Below, in pieces: positions 42,513 to 51,717 of a DNA stretch of 64,000 bases. The position numbers were made by a program, and so were the translations under genes. Within the stretch, counting starts at the first letter, position 1, and every line of letters starts with the position of its first letter. Origin of the DNA: Natranaerobius thermophilus JW/NM-WN-LF. Its GTDB lineage: Bacteria > Bacillota > Natranaerobiia > Natranaerobiales > Natranaerobiaceae. The stretch lies in NCBI RefSeq assembly GCF_000020005.1, contig NC_010718.1, positions 687,001-751,000 of the forward strand, written 5' to 3'. The notes beneath the pieces were generated by a model, which worked only from the letters and a program-made list of their open reading frames with translations, ran no database searches and was not told the origin of the DNA.

Positions 42513-44275
42513 GAGTTTTGGTTTGTGGTGGTACTGGATGTGTAACATCCGGCTCCCAAGAAGTTAAAGATGTTTTAGAAACAGAATTGGAAAAAGAGAA
42601 TATACAAGACTACAAGGTGATTTTCACTGGCTGTCAAGGGTTTTGTGAGCAAGGGCCGTTAATAAGAGTCGAACAAGATGAGACCTTCTACTGTAATGTT
42701 GATGCAGAAGGTGCTAAGAAAATAGTTCACCATCATTTAAAAAACGGCCAGCTGGTTTCCGAACTCTTGTATGAAAATCATGATGGTCACAAAGTGCAAA
42801 AGCGTGAGGAGATAGATTTTTATCAAAAGCAAGAAAGGGTGGTTATTAACCGGTCGGGATTTATAGATCCAGAAAACATTGATGAATATTTAAATTCAGG
42901 AGGTTATCAGGCTCTGCAATTAGGTCTTACCATGGAGCCTGAAGATATCATAACAGAAATACAAGCTGCTAATCTTAGGGGAAGAGGTGGGGGAGGCTTT
43001 CCTACGGGTTTGAAGTGGGAATATGCAAAAAAAGGCGATGAAAAAACTGAAAAATACGTTGTCTGTAATGCCGATGAGGGAGACCCTGGAGCATTCATGG
43101 ATAGAAGCATTCTAGAAGGTGACCCTCATGTTGTTATCGAGGGTATGGCCATTGCAGGGTTAGCTATTGGAGCAAATCGAGGAATTATATATGTTAGAGC
43201 TGAATATCCTTTGGCTGTTAAAAGGCTTGAGAAAGCTATTAGTCAGGCAAAGGAATACGGGTATCTGGGAGAAAGAGTTTTAGGTTCAAACTTTTCTTTT
43301 GATATTGAGATCAAACAGGGAGCTGGAGCCTTTGTTTGCGGAGAGGAAACCGCCTTAATTGAAAGTGTTCATGGGAACAGGGGAATGCCAAGACCTAGAC
43401 CGCCTTTCCCAGCCGAAAAAGGCCTCTATGATTCCCCAACTATTCTTAATAACGTAGAAACACTAGCAAATATACCTGTTATTTTGAATTGGGGTGCCCA
43501 AAAGTACAATGAACTTGGTACTAAAGATAGTAAAGGAACAAAAGTTTTTGCCATAACGGGAAAAGTGAGAAATACCGGACTATGTGAAGTTCCCATGGGC
43601 ATTAAATTGAAAGATTTAATTTTTGATATCGGTGGAGGTATTAAGGATGACAAAGAGTTTAAGGCAGTCCAGATAGGTGGACCTTCAGGTGGGTGCTTGC
43701 CTCAAGAATCCCTAGACTTTCCCATCGAATATGATTCTCTCATAGATGCAGGAGCTATGATGGGTTCAGGGGGACTTGTAGTCATGGATACGAGTACTTG
43801 TATGGTAGACTTATCCCGGTTCTTTCTAAATTTTACCCAGAGTGAATCCTGTGGTAAATGTAACCCATGTCGTGAAGGAACAAAAAGGCTGTTAGAAATA
43901 TTAAATCGGATTATTGACGGTTATGGAGAAAATGAAGATCTCAAAATCCTCAATCGATTAGGAAATAATATCATTAATACTTCTCTTTGTGGTTTGGGAC
44001 AATCAGCACCTAATCCGGTACTAAGTACTATCAGGTACTTCGAGAATGAATACCTAGAACATATCAATAATAAGTACTGTCGAGCCGGGGTATGTAAGAA
44101 TCTTACCACAATAGAAGTAGATCCAGAAAAATGTAGTGGGTGTGAAATTTGCAAGCAGATATGCCCCGTTGATGCAATAAAAGGTGAAAAGTCAGAGGTT
44201 CACAATATAGATTCGAAAGTGTGTATTAAGTGTAAAGAATGCATAGATAAATGTCCTCTTGAAGCAATTGAATAA
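42509..44275 (+). CDS. NuoF-like NADH-binding flavoprotein subunit
   Basis: 588 residues. Residues 1-95 are a thioredoxin-like ferredoxin (CGGTGC, TGCQGFCEQG). The core has the FMN loop RGRGGGGFPTGLKWE, the NADH-site string GAGAFVCGEETALI and ESCGKCNPCREGTKRL for the N3-type [4Fe-4S] cluster. The C-terminal 60 residues are a 2[4Fe-4S] ferredoxin (CSGCEICKQICPVD and CIKCKECIDKCPLEA). Same arrangement as HydB/HndC of NAD-dependent and bifurcating hydrogenases or formate dehydrogenases. Whether it bifurcates electrons to ferredoxin cannot be decided from the sequence. Confidence 0.93.
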   Translation: MRVLVCGGTGCVTSGSQEVKDVLETELEKENIQDYKVIFTGCQGFCEQGPLIRVEQDETFYCNVDAEGAKKIVHHHLKNGQLVSELLYENHDGHKVQKREEIDFYQKQERVVINRSGFIDPENIDEYLNSGGYQALQLGLTMEPEDIITEIQAANLRGRGGGGFPTGLKWEYAKKGDEKTEKYVVCNADEGDPGAFMDRSILEGDPHVVIEGMAIAGLAIGANRGIIYVRAEYPLAVKRLEKAISQAKEYGYLGERVLGSNFSFDIEIKQGAGAFVCGEETALIESVHGNRGMPRPRPPFPAEKGLYDSPTILNNVETLANIPVILNWGAQKYNELGTKDSKGTKVFAITGKVRNTGLCEVPMGIKLKDLIFDIGGGIKDDKEFKAVQIGGPSGGCLPQESLDFPIEYDSLIDAGAMMGSGGLVVMDTSTCMVDLSRFFLNFTQSESCGKCNPCREGTKRLLEILNRIIDGYGENEDLKILNRLGNNIINTSLCGLGQSAPNPVLSTIRYFENEYLEHINNKYCRAGVCKNLTTIEVDPEKCSGCEICKQICPVDAIKGEKSEVHNIDSKVCIKCKECIDKCPLEAIE

Positions 44276-44307
44276 TAACATAACAACAAGTTGGAGGTAG
44301 TATTCAA

Positions 44308-47010
44308 GTGATGACTGACAGTCAAAACCAAAACACAATTACAATCATGGCAGATGGTAATTCATATCAAACAGAACCAGGAGAAAGTATTCTCAATGCC
44401 TTGGAAAGGCACGGATTTCACATTCCTACTCTTTGTTACGAAGAGGGACTGCCAATTATTGGCGCCTGCAGGTTATGTGTGGTAGAAATTTCGGGTGCCA
44501 GAAAACTACACCCAGCATGTAGTACACCGGTGGCAGATGGTATGAATATTTTTACTGAATCAGAACAGGTTGTTGAGGCCAGAAGAGAGATTTTAAAGCT
44601 ACTGCTTGCAAACCATGATTTGAGATGTCTTACATGTGAGAGAAATGCCGATTGTAGGCTGCAGGATTACTGTTACCGCTATAAAGTGGAAGATACCCCT
44701 TATGTGGGAGATACTAAAAACTATCCTATAGATAGGTCAAACCCATTTTTCTTTCGAGATTACGGAAAATGTATCATGTGCGGAAAATGTGTTAGTATCT
44801 GCGCAGAAATAAATGGGGCCTATGTCTACGATTTTATGGATAGGGGCTTTGATTCGAAGGTTACCAGTGCTTTTGACGATGAATTACAGAATACTACTTG
44901 TACTTTTTGTGGTATGTGTGTCAACGTTTGCCCCGTAGGAGCTTTGGTAGAGCGTTCTGTCGAGTGGCGTTCTAGACCCTGGGAGGTAGATAAAGTACTG
45001 ACTACCTGTCCTTACTGCGGAGTGGGCTGTCAAATGTATTTAAAAGTCCAGGACGGAGAAATAGTGGGTGTATCAAGAAAAAAAGATTCATTTACTAAAG
45101 GGCATCTATGTGGAAAGGGTCAATTCGGTTGGGATTTCGTTCATTCAAAAGATAGATTGACTAAGCCCATGATTAGAAAAGATGGCCAGTTAACCGAGGT
45201 TAGTTGGGATGTTGCCATGGAGTACATAAGTGAGAATTTATCAAGACTTTATAATGAAAGTGGCAGTGATGCCATAGCAGGACTTAGTTCGGCCAAGGTG
45301 ACTAATGAAGAAAATTATCTGTTTCAAAAATTATTGAGAACAGCTTTCAAGACTAATCATATTGACCACTGTGCCAGGCTATGTCACAGCTCCACTGTTT
45401 GGGGGCTTGCCACTAGCTTCGGAAGCGGTGCTATGACTAATTCAATCAATGAGCTTTTGGAGACAGATTGTATTGTAGTGATAGGTTCAAATACTACTGA
45501 AGCTCATCCCGTTACAGGTTACAGAATAAAGCAGGCCAATAAAATGGGAAAAAATTTGATAGTGATTGATCCCAGAAAAATAGAATTAACTAATTATGCC
45601 GATGAATGGCTTAAACTGAGACCCGCTACTAATGTAGCTCTACTGAATGGTATTGCCAGAGTAATATATAAAGAAGGCTTATGGGACCAAGAATTTGTAG
45701 AAGCTAGAAGCGAAGGATTTCAGGATTGGATAGAATCTATTGAAGGATATACACCTGAAAGAGTCCAAGAAATAACGGGTGTTCCAAAGGATAAACTGAT
45801 TAGAACCGCACGACTAATAGGTAATAGCAATAAAGTGACTTTTGTTTATGCTATGGGAGTTACCCAGTATACTCAGGGAACTCAGAACGTTTTATCTATA
45901 GCTAACTTGGCAATTTTAACAGGTAATGTAGGACGAAGAGGTACAGGTGTAAATCCCTTGAGGGGACAAAACAATGTTCAGGGTGCCTGTGATATGGGAG
46001 CTTTACCAAACTACTTCCCTTCATATCAACCTATCGAGGATCCAGTGGCTCGGGATAAATTTAAAAAAGTTTGGGGTACTGTTCCAGAACCCAAACCCGG
46101 GTTGACAGTAACGGAAATTATTGAAAAAGCAGGTACCGGTGATATTAGAGGACTATATATTATGGGGGAGAATCCGGCAGTTAGTGATCCCGATGCTGAT
46201 GAGGTTGAAAGATCATTAGAGGAAACAGAATTATTGATTGTTCAAGATATTTTCATGACTGAAACGGCAAAACTTGCCGATGTAGTTCTACCTGCCACTT
46301 CCTTTGCTGAAACGGAAGGTACTTTTACCAATACTGAGAGAAGAGTACAGCGCGTTAGAAAGGCAGTTGAACCTCCGGGTCAAGCTAAAACAGACCGGGA
46401 AATTTTAACTCTGTTGGCTAATAGACTAGAACTTAACTGGAATTACAATAATGATGAAGAAGTGATGGATGAAATTAATAAATTGGCACCCTTTTATGGC
46501 GGGATCACTTTTGCTAGGTTAGAAAACGAGGGCTTACAGTGGCCTTGCTACCACACCTCACATCCTGGGACTGAATTTTTACACAAAGATCAGTTTTCAA
46601 GGGGAAAAGGTAAATTTCATCCTGTAAAATACATTCCCCCTTCGGAGGAGCCTTCAAAAAAGTATCCTTTAATCTTAAATACAGGGAGATGGCTTTATCA
46701 CTTCCATACTGGCACCATGTCTCTAAGATCTCAGAGGCTTAAATGGCTTCGTGATGAAGAACTAGCTATGGTTAATCCCCAGGTTGCCAACGAATTGGAT
46801 ATAGAAGACGGGGATATAGTTAAGATTGCTTCCAGGCGCGGTAAAGTGAAATCAAAAGTTCAGGTTACAGATCATGTGCCCCAAGATATGGTGTTTATGA
46901 CATTTCATTTCCCAGAAACCTTGACAAATCGTTTAACTACTAAGGCTAAAGATCCTATCTGTAAAATTCCTGAACTAAAAAGTAGTGCAGTTAGAATCGA
47001 GAAAGAATAG
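44308..47010 (+). CDS. fdhA: Molybdopterin formate dehydrogenase alpha subunit, cysteine form
   Basis: 900 residues. Residues 1-80 are a plant-type [2Fe-2S] ferredoxin (CRLCVVE), then a NuoG-like His/Cys cluster region (CERNADCRLQDYC) and two [4Fe-4S] motifs (CIMCGKCVSIC, CTFCGMCVNVCPVG). The catalytic part begins with CPYCGVGCQMYLKVQDG ([4Fe-4S]) and binds the molybdo/tungsto-bis-MGD cofactor. The metal ligand is Cys359 in DHCARLCHSS, where many homologues have selenocysteine, and the codon is TGT. It oxidises formate to CO2, or the reverse, with NAD(H) through the two subunits upstream. GTG start with GGAGG; an ATG follows immediately. No cofactor-maturation genes nearby. Confidence 0.93.
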   Translation: MMTDSQNQNTITIMADGNSYQTEPGESILNALERHGFHIPTLCYEEGLPIIGACRLCVVEISGARKLHPACSTPVADGMNIFTESEQVVEARREILKLLLANHDLRCLTCERNADCRLQDYCYRYKVEDTPYVGDTKNYPIDRSNPFFFRDYGKCIMCGKCVSICAEINGAYVYDFMDRGFDSKVTSAFDDELQNTTCTFCGMCVNVCPVGALVERSVEWRSRPWEVDKVLTTCPYCGVGCQMYLKVQDGEIVGVSRKKDSFTKGHLCGKGQFGWDFVHSKDRLTKPMIRKDGQLTEVSWDVAMEYISENLSRLYNESGSDAIAGLSSAKVTNEENYLFQKLLRTAFKTNHIDHCARLCHSSTVWGLATSFGSGAMTNSINELLETDCIVVIGSNTTEAHPVTGYRIKQANKMGKNLIVIDPRKIELTNYADEWLKLRPATNVALLNGIARVIYKEGLWDQEFVEARSEGFQDWIESIEGYTPERVQEITGVPKDKLIRTARLIGNSNKVTFVYAMGVTQYTQGTQNVLSIANLAILTGNVGRRGTGVNPLRGQNNVQGACDMGALPNYFPSYQPIEDPVARDKFKKVWGTVPEPKPGLTVTEIIEKAGTGDIRGLYIMGENPAVSDPDADEVERSLEETELLIVQDIFMTETAKLADVVLPATSFAETEGTFTNTERRVQRVRKAVEPPGQAKTDREILTLLANRLELNWNYNNDEEVMDEINKLAPFYGGITFARLENEGLQWPCYHTSHPGTEFLHKDQFSRGKGKFHPVKYIPPSEEPSKKYPLILNTGRWLYHFHTGTMSLRSQRLKWLRDEELAMVNPQVANELDIEDGDIVKIASRRGKVKSKVQVTDHVPQDMVFMTFHFPETLTNRLTTKAKDPICKIPELKSSAVRIEKE

Positions 47011-47389
47011 TCTTATAACCTATGAAAGCTAAACAGGAAAGAGCAGCTATAGTTCCCAGCTTACCTCCTATTCCTTGAAAAGCTGGAATCGTCACTAAAT
47101 ACAGGGAGCCTGCGAGAAAGCTCAGGGCTCCCATTTCTTTTATTGATGGCACATGCTTAACAGATACCATAGAGGCATAACCTGAAGTGGTAGCAGCACC
47201 TGCTAGCAGTGTACCAAAATCCCCAAAGAGTACAGGAAATACACCACTTAACAAGGTTACTACACCAGAGCCAATCACTGGACCATATTTTAGAATTATA
47301 TTTATGTAATAGGCAGTAATCCCACCGAGAATAGAAGTGAGAATAATAATTAATGAACTAGAATCAAAAAACTCAAAGATAATAAACAA
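46991..47389 (-). CDS. Small membrane protein, paralogue A
   Basis: 132 residues with four hydrophobic helices. It shares with the next gene the pattern GP...(S/N)G(V/I)V.L.SG..FP, an Ala/Gly/Ser-rich helix and a C-terminal FxGxGGKxGT.AA.S.L motif. TTG start with GGGAGG ahead. Its 3' end overlaps the fdhA 3' end by 20 bases, convergent. I recognise no family; the shared GGK motif in a membrane setting is distinctive. Confidence 0.65.
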   Translation of the reverse strand: MFIIFEFFDSSSLIIILTSILGGITAYYINIILKYGPVIGSGVVTLLSGVFPVLFGDFGTLLAGAATTSGYASMVSVKHVPSIKEMGALSFLAGSLYLVTIPAFQGIGGKLGTIAALSCLAFIGYKTILSRF

Positions 47390-47482
47390 TTGGATACCTC
47401 CCTGTAATCTAAAAATCTAAAGTTTTTTAAATAGTTATTGCTATTAGAGTATATAAATCGGTGATTATAGTATTATAATTTT

Positions 47483-47833
47483 CTAGCTACCTATAAGAAG
47501 TAAAAGAATCCTATACAATAGCACAGAAGTAGCTGCCGTGATTCCTCCTTTGCCTCCCAAGCCATCAAAAACAGGACTTGTATTTGCGAATACAAGTCCT
47601 ACTATTATTCCGGCCCAGAAAGCACTGCCTAAAGTTGGTATTATTTCAGTAGATGACATCCCTACAAAAGACGCAATATATATTCCTCCGGCCCATTTAG
47701 GAAAAAGAAGGGCACCACTTAAGCCAACAATGCCATTAGCAAAAAAAGGTCCTAAAGCCAAATGATGATTTAATAAATAAGTTACTATTACAGAGACAAT
47801 AGATGTGATTAGGGTAATCAATTGTTTTTTCAT
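47483..47833 (-). CDS. Small membrane protein, paralogue B
   Basis: 116 residues with three to four hydrophobic helices, related to the gene 90 bases downstream (GPFFANGIVGLSGALLFP, YIASFVGMSS, FDGLGGKGGITAATSVL). GGAGAGAG before the ATG. The two paralogues and the tiny gene before them run in the same direction and probably form one operon. Function unknown. Confidence 0.65.
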   Translation of the reverse strand: MKKQLITLITSIVSVIVTYLLNHHLALGPFFANGIVGLSGALLFPKWAGGIYIASFVGMSSTEIIPTLGSAFWAGIIVGLVFANTSPVFDGLGGKGGITAATSVLLYRILLLLIGS

Positions 47834-47904
47834 AAAACTCTCTCCTAATATTATGCTGTAAACTAAACAAAATTGGACAAAACTGTAAATCTAATATACT
47901 AATA

Positions 47905-48072
47905 TTATTCTCTGAGTCTACGATAATGTCTGGCCAATCCTGCGATGAAACCGAAGCCAATTATTAAAATCACCAGGCTTTCAAATATCCCCTGCCTGAC
48001 AAAGGAATTATATAAAAGATAACTTCCTGTTATGAAAAAAGTTATTAACCCGAGAACTTTTTTAGGAGACAT
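47905..48072 (-). CDS. Tiny membrane protein
   Basis: 55 residues: two hydrophobic helices (VLGLITFFITGSYLLY and ESLVILIIGFGFIAGLA) joined by a short polar turn, ending in a basic tail HYRRLRE. ATG with AAGGTG ten bases before. It sits 71 bases upstream of the paralogous membrane pair on the same strand. Codon use is like its neighbours, so it is probably real. Confidence 0.55.
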   Translation of the reverse strand: MSPKKVLGLITFFITGSYLLYNSFVRQGIFESLVILIIGFGFIAGLARHYRRLRE

Positions 48073-48125
48073 ATACAATTCACACCTTGTTATATCTGTA
48101 TTACGGTCTATTGATTAACTAATGA

Positions 48126-48147
48126 GATGACAAGTTGATGACAAGTT
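48126..48147. repeat. 11-bp tandem duplication
   Basis: GATGACAAGTT occurs twice head to tail in the gap 48073-48350 between divergent genes. No other structure is seen there. Confidence 0.6.
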
Positions 48148-48350
48148 GCTTATTAATTTATTCTCTATCTTTAATTGGACAATTATTAGTGGTATTCTCC
48201 ATTTTTTATAGTTTTTAAAGCTATAAGATTCGACAATATTCATGCAGGGAAAAAAGATATATAGTAGAAGTTAGAGGTATAATATATAGAAATAGACAGG
48301 AAAGGAAGTTAGAAGAATTATATTTGACAAACTGTAAAGGAGTGTAAACA

Positions 48351-48713
48351 TTGAGAATAGCTTTAATTGCTCACGATAATAAAAAAGATGAATTGTTGCA
48401 CTTTATTAAACGCTACGAACATGTGTTGGCAACACATACTTTATGTGCAACAAATAGCACCGGAAGATTAATCGCAGAAAACACAAACTTGATGGTACAT
48501 CGCTATCAATCAGGTCCCTTAGGTGGAGATCAGCAGATAGGAAGTGAAATTGCAACCGGAAACGTGGATTTTGTATTTTTTCTTCGAGACCCGTTAACTG
48601 CTCAACCTCATGAGCCGGATATCACGGCACTACTGCGTATCTGTGATGTCCATAATATTCCGGTAGCCACCAATTTTGCAACAGCTGAAATTTTAGTGGA
48701 ATCTGTGCTTTGA
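48351..48713 (+). CDS. mgsA: Methylglyoxal synthase
   Basis: 120 residues. Converts dihydroxyacetone phosphate to methylglyoxal and phosphate, a glycolytic overflow route. Family motifs are [16 protein letters not shown] at the N terminus (with the catalytic-region His/Asp), [23 protein letters not shown] and [16 protein letters not shown]. Slightly shorter than the Bacillus enzyme. TTG start with AAAGGAG ahead. Confidence 0.93.
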   Translation: MRIALIAHDNKKDELLHFIKRYEHVLATHTLCATNSTGRLIAENTNLMVHRYQSGPLGGDQQIGSEIATGNVDFVFFLRDPLTAQPHEPDITALLRICDVHNIPVATNFATAEILVESVL

Positions 48714-48810
48714 GTATAAATAGTGATTTACAAGGAGTGGTTATAAATTTAATCTTTTCTTTTGTCATGTCATAATGTAGTACAAAAAATATTGAGTGAG
48801 GTGATTAGTA

Positions 48811-48972
48811 ATGCCACCTGGTTTTGATTATTTAGTTGTATTTACAATTCAATTTATAATAATTTCCATACCATCTATAATAGTCTATAAAATACTACAA
48901 AAACGAATCAATGAACTTGAAAAAGATATTGAAATATTAAGGGAGGCATTAAGCGGTGATTATCAGGCTTAA
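48811..48972 (+). CDS. Tiny membrane protein with coiled-coil tail
   Basis: 53 residues: one hydrophobic helix (about 8-26, with IIISIPSIIVY) followed by a charged helix NELEKDIEILREAL. ATG with GAGTGAGGTGA ahead. It ends 12 bases before the next gene, whose ribosome site (AAGGAGG) overlaps its stop codon, so the two are translated together. Pattern like small phage-shock or LapA-like proteins; function unknown. Confidence 0.6.
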   Translation: MPPGFDYLVVFTIQFIIISIPSIIVYKILQKRINELEKDIEILREALSGDYQA

Positions 48973-48984
48973 GGAGGACAAAGC

Positions 48985-49260
48985 TTGGAAATTATTATAA
49001 TTATTGCAGTAGTTATCTTAATTACTCTTGGTATATACCTAATTATCACTAAAGATAGGGGTTGGGTTGAAGTATATGGCGGCAGTCAAATAAATCTGGC
49101 TGAAGTCCAGGAAAAGTACTCTCAATTAAAGCAGCAGGGGATTAACTGCAAATTATTGGTGAGAGGAGGTCCTGGTCGCTCTTCTAGGGCAACAACTGCT
49201 GTGATTTTGGTGAAGGAAGAAGAAGTTAAAAATGCCTATGAGATAATCGAAAGGCATTAG
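48985..49260 (+). CDS. Small membrane-anchored protein
   Basis: 91 residues. A hydrophobic N-terminal helix (2-21), then a soluble part of beta-alpha character: WVEVYGGSQINLAEVQEKY, GINCKLLVRGGPGRSS and a final KEEEVKNAYEIIERH helix. The soluble half looks like a small ferredoxin-like alpha-beta fold of the DUF2007 type, but I cannot confirm it. TTG start with AAGGAGG. Sits between the tiny membrane protein and the DNA glycosylase in one run of genes. Confidence 0.6.
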   Translation: MEIIIIIAVVILITLGIYLIITKDRGWVEVYGGSQINLAEVQEKYSQLKQQGINCKLLVRGGPGRSSRATTAVILVKEEEVKNAYEIIERH

Positions 49261-49292
49261 CAATTAGCAAATGCTAGTTGGGAGTGAGGATA

Positions 49293-49889
49293 GTGAAATT
49301 AGATTATGAATTTTTTCAAAGAGACGCCGTATCAGTAGCAAAGGATTTAATAGGGAAGTTACTTGTTAGAAATCTCAATGGGGAAGAATTGATTTGCAGG
49401 ATAGTAGATACAGAAGCCTATTGTGGACCAGAAGATAAAGGCTGCCATGCTTATCAAAACAAGCGGACAAATCGTACTGAAGTTATGTACAAATCCGGCG
49501 GTTATGTCTATGTTTATCTTATTTATGGTTTACATTATTGTTTCAATGTAGTAGTCAGTAAACAAGACAGGCCAGAGGCGGTGTTTATTAGGGCTGGTGA
49601 GCCTATTTCAGGCCTTAAAACCATGAGAGATAATAGAAATATCAAATCCAATAAAAAAACTGAACTGACAAATGGCCCCGGGAAACTGTCCCAGGCTATG
49701 GCAATAGATAAATCCTTGAATGGCCAAGATCTAGTTGCCAGTAAGGAAATCTATCTTAGACATGCTTGTGATTCACAGAGCTATCAAATTATTCCTGCTA
49801 AAAGAGTGAATATCGATTATGCCGAAGAATATACAGACAAACTCTGGAGGTTTTATATCCGAGATAATCCTTTTGTTTCAATAAATTAA
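49293..49889 (+). CDS. 3-methyladenine DNA glycosylase (AAG/MPG family)
   Basis: About 198 residues. Removes alkylated purines from DNA. Characteristic strings are DLIGKLLVR, IVDTEAYCGPEDKGCHAY (catalytic Glu in the TEAY element), YVYLIYGLHYCFNVV and LTNGPGKLSQAM. GGGAGTGAGG points to the GTG at 49293 rather than TTG 15 bases upstream. Last gene of the run starting near 48811. Confidence 0.92.
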   Translation: MKLDYEFFQRDAVSVAKDLIGKLLVRNLNGEELICRIVDTEAYCGPEDKGCHAYQNKRTNRTEVMYKSGGYVYVYLIYGLHYCFNVVVSKQDRPEAVFIRAGEPISGLKTMRDNRNIKSNKKTELTNGPGKLSQAMAIDKSLNGQDLVASKEIYLRHACDSQSYQIIPAKRVNIDYAEEYTDKLWRFYIRDNPFVSIN

Positions 49890-49926
49890 TCCCATTTTAG
49901 TTATTATTCATTCCCTAGTTGTCAGA

Positions 49927-50673
49927 TCATCCCAGATTGTTATCCGGGTTTTTTCCTTGTATTTTATCTTTTCCTTCTCCAATAAAGAAGGATCTTATAG
50001 GTTCAATATCTGGTTGTTCCGATATATATAAACTTCCGTCAGTATCGATTAACGCCAATAACACATAATCGGGATCAGTAATACCTCGATCCGAAAGTTT
50101 GTTTTTTAGCCATTTTATATCTAATCCGATCTCTTCCAAATTTTTTAATATAATTTGACCATCTAAAATCAGAGGTGTGGGGATTCCCTCATATATTGTA
50201 TTGAGAGATAAATCATTAGGATTAATCGGTCTGTATTGAGATTTTGGGATGACTGACATCTGGCCATTGGCTTCTAACACGGCAAATTCAATATCATGAA
50301 TTCTTCTATATCCTTGATTCCTTAAAGCTGCTAATAACTGATCCAAATTTACTTGGTTTTTGATAAGGTTTTCTTTCACAATTCGTCCATTCCTGATTAG
50401 AATATCAGGACGACCCCCAATGTAATATTTTAATTTGTTACTGAGAGTAGCAGTACTTATGATGGTATGCAATATTCCTAATGCCGCTAATGCCACTAAA
50501 GAATTGATTATAGGCACATCTCTATTGACTATTAGTGCTGCCGCAGATGAACCTATCAACATCATAACCATAAAGTCATAAGGTTTTTGTTGAAAGGTGA
50601 TTCCTTTACCCATGAACCTGAAAATTATCACAGTCCATGGATAAATGATTAACGCCCTGATTACTACTTCCAT
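49927..50673 (-). CDS. DUF421/YetF-like membrane protein
   Basis: About 248 residues. Three N-terminal membrane helices (VVIRALIIYPWTVIIFRFMG, PYDFMVMMLIGSSAAALI, INSLVALAALGILHTII) and two cytoplasmic alpha-beta domains with GGRPDILIRNGRI, LRNQGYRRIHDIEFAVLEANG and related repeats, as in the YetF/YrbG DUF421 family. In Bacillus such proteins include spore proteins. Start chosen at the second ATG, seven bases after GGAG. Function unknown. Confidence 0.85.
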   Translation of the reverse strand: MEVVIRALIIYPWTVIIFRFMGKGITFQQKPYDFMVMMLIGSSAAALIVNRDVPIINSLVALAALGILHTIISTATLSNKLKYYIGGRPDILIRNGRIVKENLIKNQVNLDQLLAALRNQGYRRIHDIEFAVLEANGQMSVIPKSQYRPINPNDLSLNTIYEGIPTPLILDGQIILKNLEEIGLDIKWLKNKLSDRGITDPDYVLLALIDTDGSLYISEQPDIEPIRSFFIGEGKDKIQGKNPDNNLG

Positions 50674-50831
50674 AACCATGCTCCTTTGTTAAATTATGTG
50701 ATTTTAGTATTGGTTTTTTAAATTTTTCTTATTAATTATGCTCTGGTATATTTAGTTGTTGTACTGTAAAATTTACAATTGAACTGATTATGCGGTTTGA
50801 CAGTACATCCATTAAAGTTAGGGGGATTTAA

Positions 50832-51695
50832 ATGACTGATAGCCGGTTTAAATTACTATTAACATTATTGATTATATCTCTGGCAATTAATGTATACGGA
50901 TTTTTGCGAGTAGTGCAATTAGAGGATGAAATAACACAAGTTTCTCATAAGGTTAACAATGAAAACCAACGAATGTATAGAAGCATAAACTCTATTCAAG
51001 AGAACCTTTATAATCTGGAAAAAGAACAACAATGGATACTATCAGAGGAGTTTTCCGTTGACCAAGAAAAATCATCTCCTGAAGAAATTATTATGGAGCT
51101 ATCTTGGAGCTTTCGAGAAATAGAAGAAGATGCTGATGTTTACCTTGAGTACTCTAAAGATGACCAAGATGAAGAAGCTTGGGAGCGGCTGACTGTTGTT
51201 CAAATAGATGACTTAACTTATTCTGCTTCTCTAGAATTAGATCCGAAAGAAGATTATAACTATCGTTATATAGCAAAAGGTGATCATACCAGAGTGAGTG
51301 AGGATACTACTTTATCTGCCAGACATTATCGACCCCAGCCCGCCCTCCCAATATCGTTTTCTAGTGGTGAAGATCCCCAGGGTAACATAAAGGGCTTTGA
51401 CATGGAATTAAGTAATACTGCATTGGATGGCCCCGAGCTTGATTTTTTTAATATAGAAGAAGCTTTTCTGGACGTGAAATACGATACAGGTCAGGAAAAT
51501 AGTTATGAATTTGAACCCGGTACTCGAAAAGAGCGAGATGAAGAGATACCAATATTTGAAATTGCCAAAACCTTTGATGAAGAAGTTGAAAGAATTAATC
51601 TTAGAGTGATTTATAATGACGGCACTGTCCATCAAGGGGAGATGTGGCCACAAGAGGAGTATATAGAAAAACATCCCGAGATGTGGCTAAACTAG
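50832..51695 (+). CDS. Membrane-anchored acidic protein with coiled coil
   Basis: 287 residues. One N-terminal membrane helix (about 7-24), then a coiled-coil-like stretch (30-75, QLEDEITQVSHKVNNENQRM onwards). The rest is a very acidic beta-rich region that would lie outside the membrane. Repeated short strands (DADVYLEYSKDDQDEEAWER, TYSASLELDPKEDYNYRY) suggest an Ig-like fold. No family recognised. It converges on the TNGD-repeat lipoprotein gene with a 22-base gap; both are exported and may act together. Confidence 0.6.
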   Translation: MTDSRFKLLLTLLIISLAINVYGFLRVVQLEDEITQVSHKVNNENQRMYRSINSIQENLYNLEKEQQWILSEEFSVDQEKSSPEEIIMELSWSFREIEEDADVYLEYSKDDQDEEAWERLTVVQIDDLTYSASLELDPKEDYNYRYIAKGDHTRVSEDTTLSARHYRPQPALPISFSSGEDPQGNIKGFDMELSNTALDGPELDFFNIEEAFLDVKYDTGQENSYEFEPGTRKERDEEIPIFEIAKTFDEEVERINLRVIYNDGTVHQGEMWPQEEYIEKHPEMWLN

Positions 51696-51717
51696 ATATA
51701 CGCTCAGAAAGTCTTCC

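Noticed and set aside
45361-45390. Selenocysteine formate dehydrogenase
   Set aside because: The active-site codon is TGT, with no in-frame TGA and no SECIS-like element needed.
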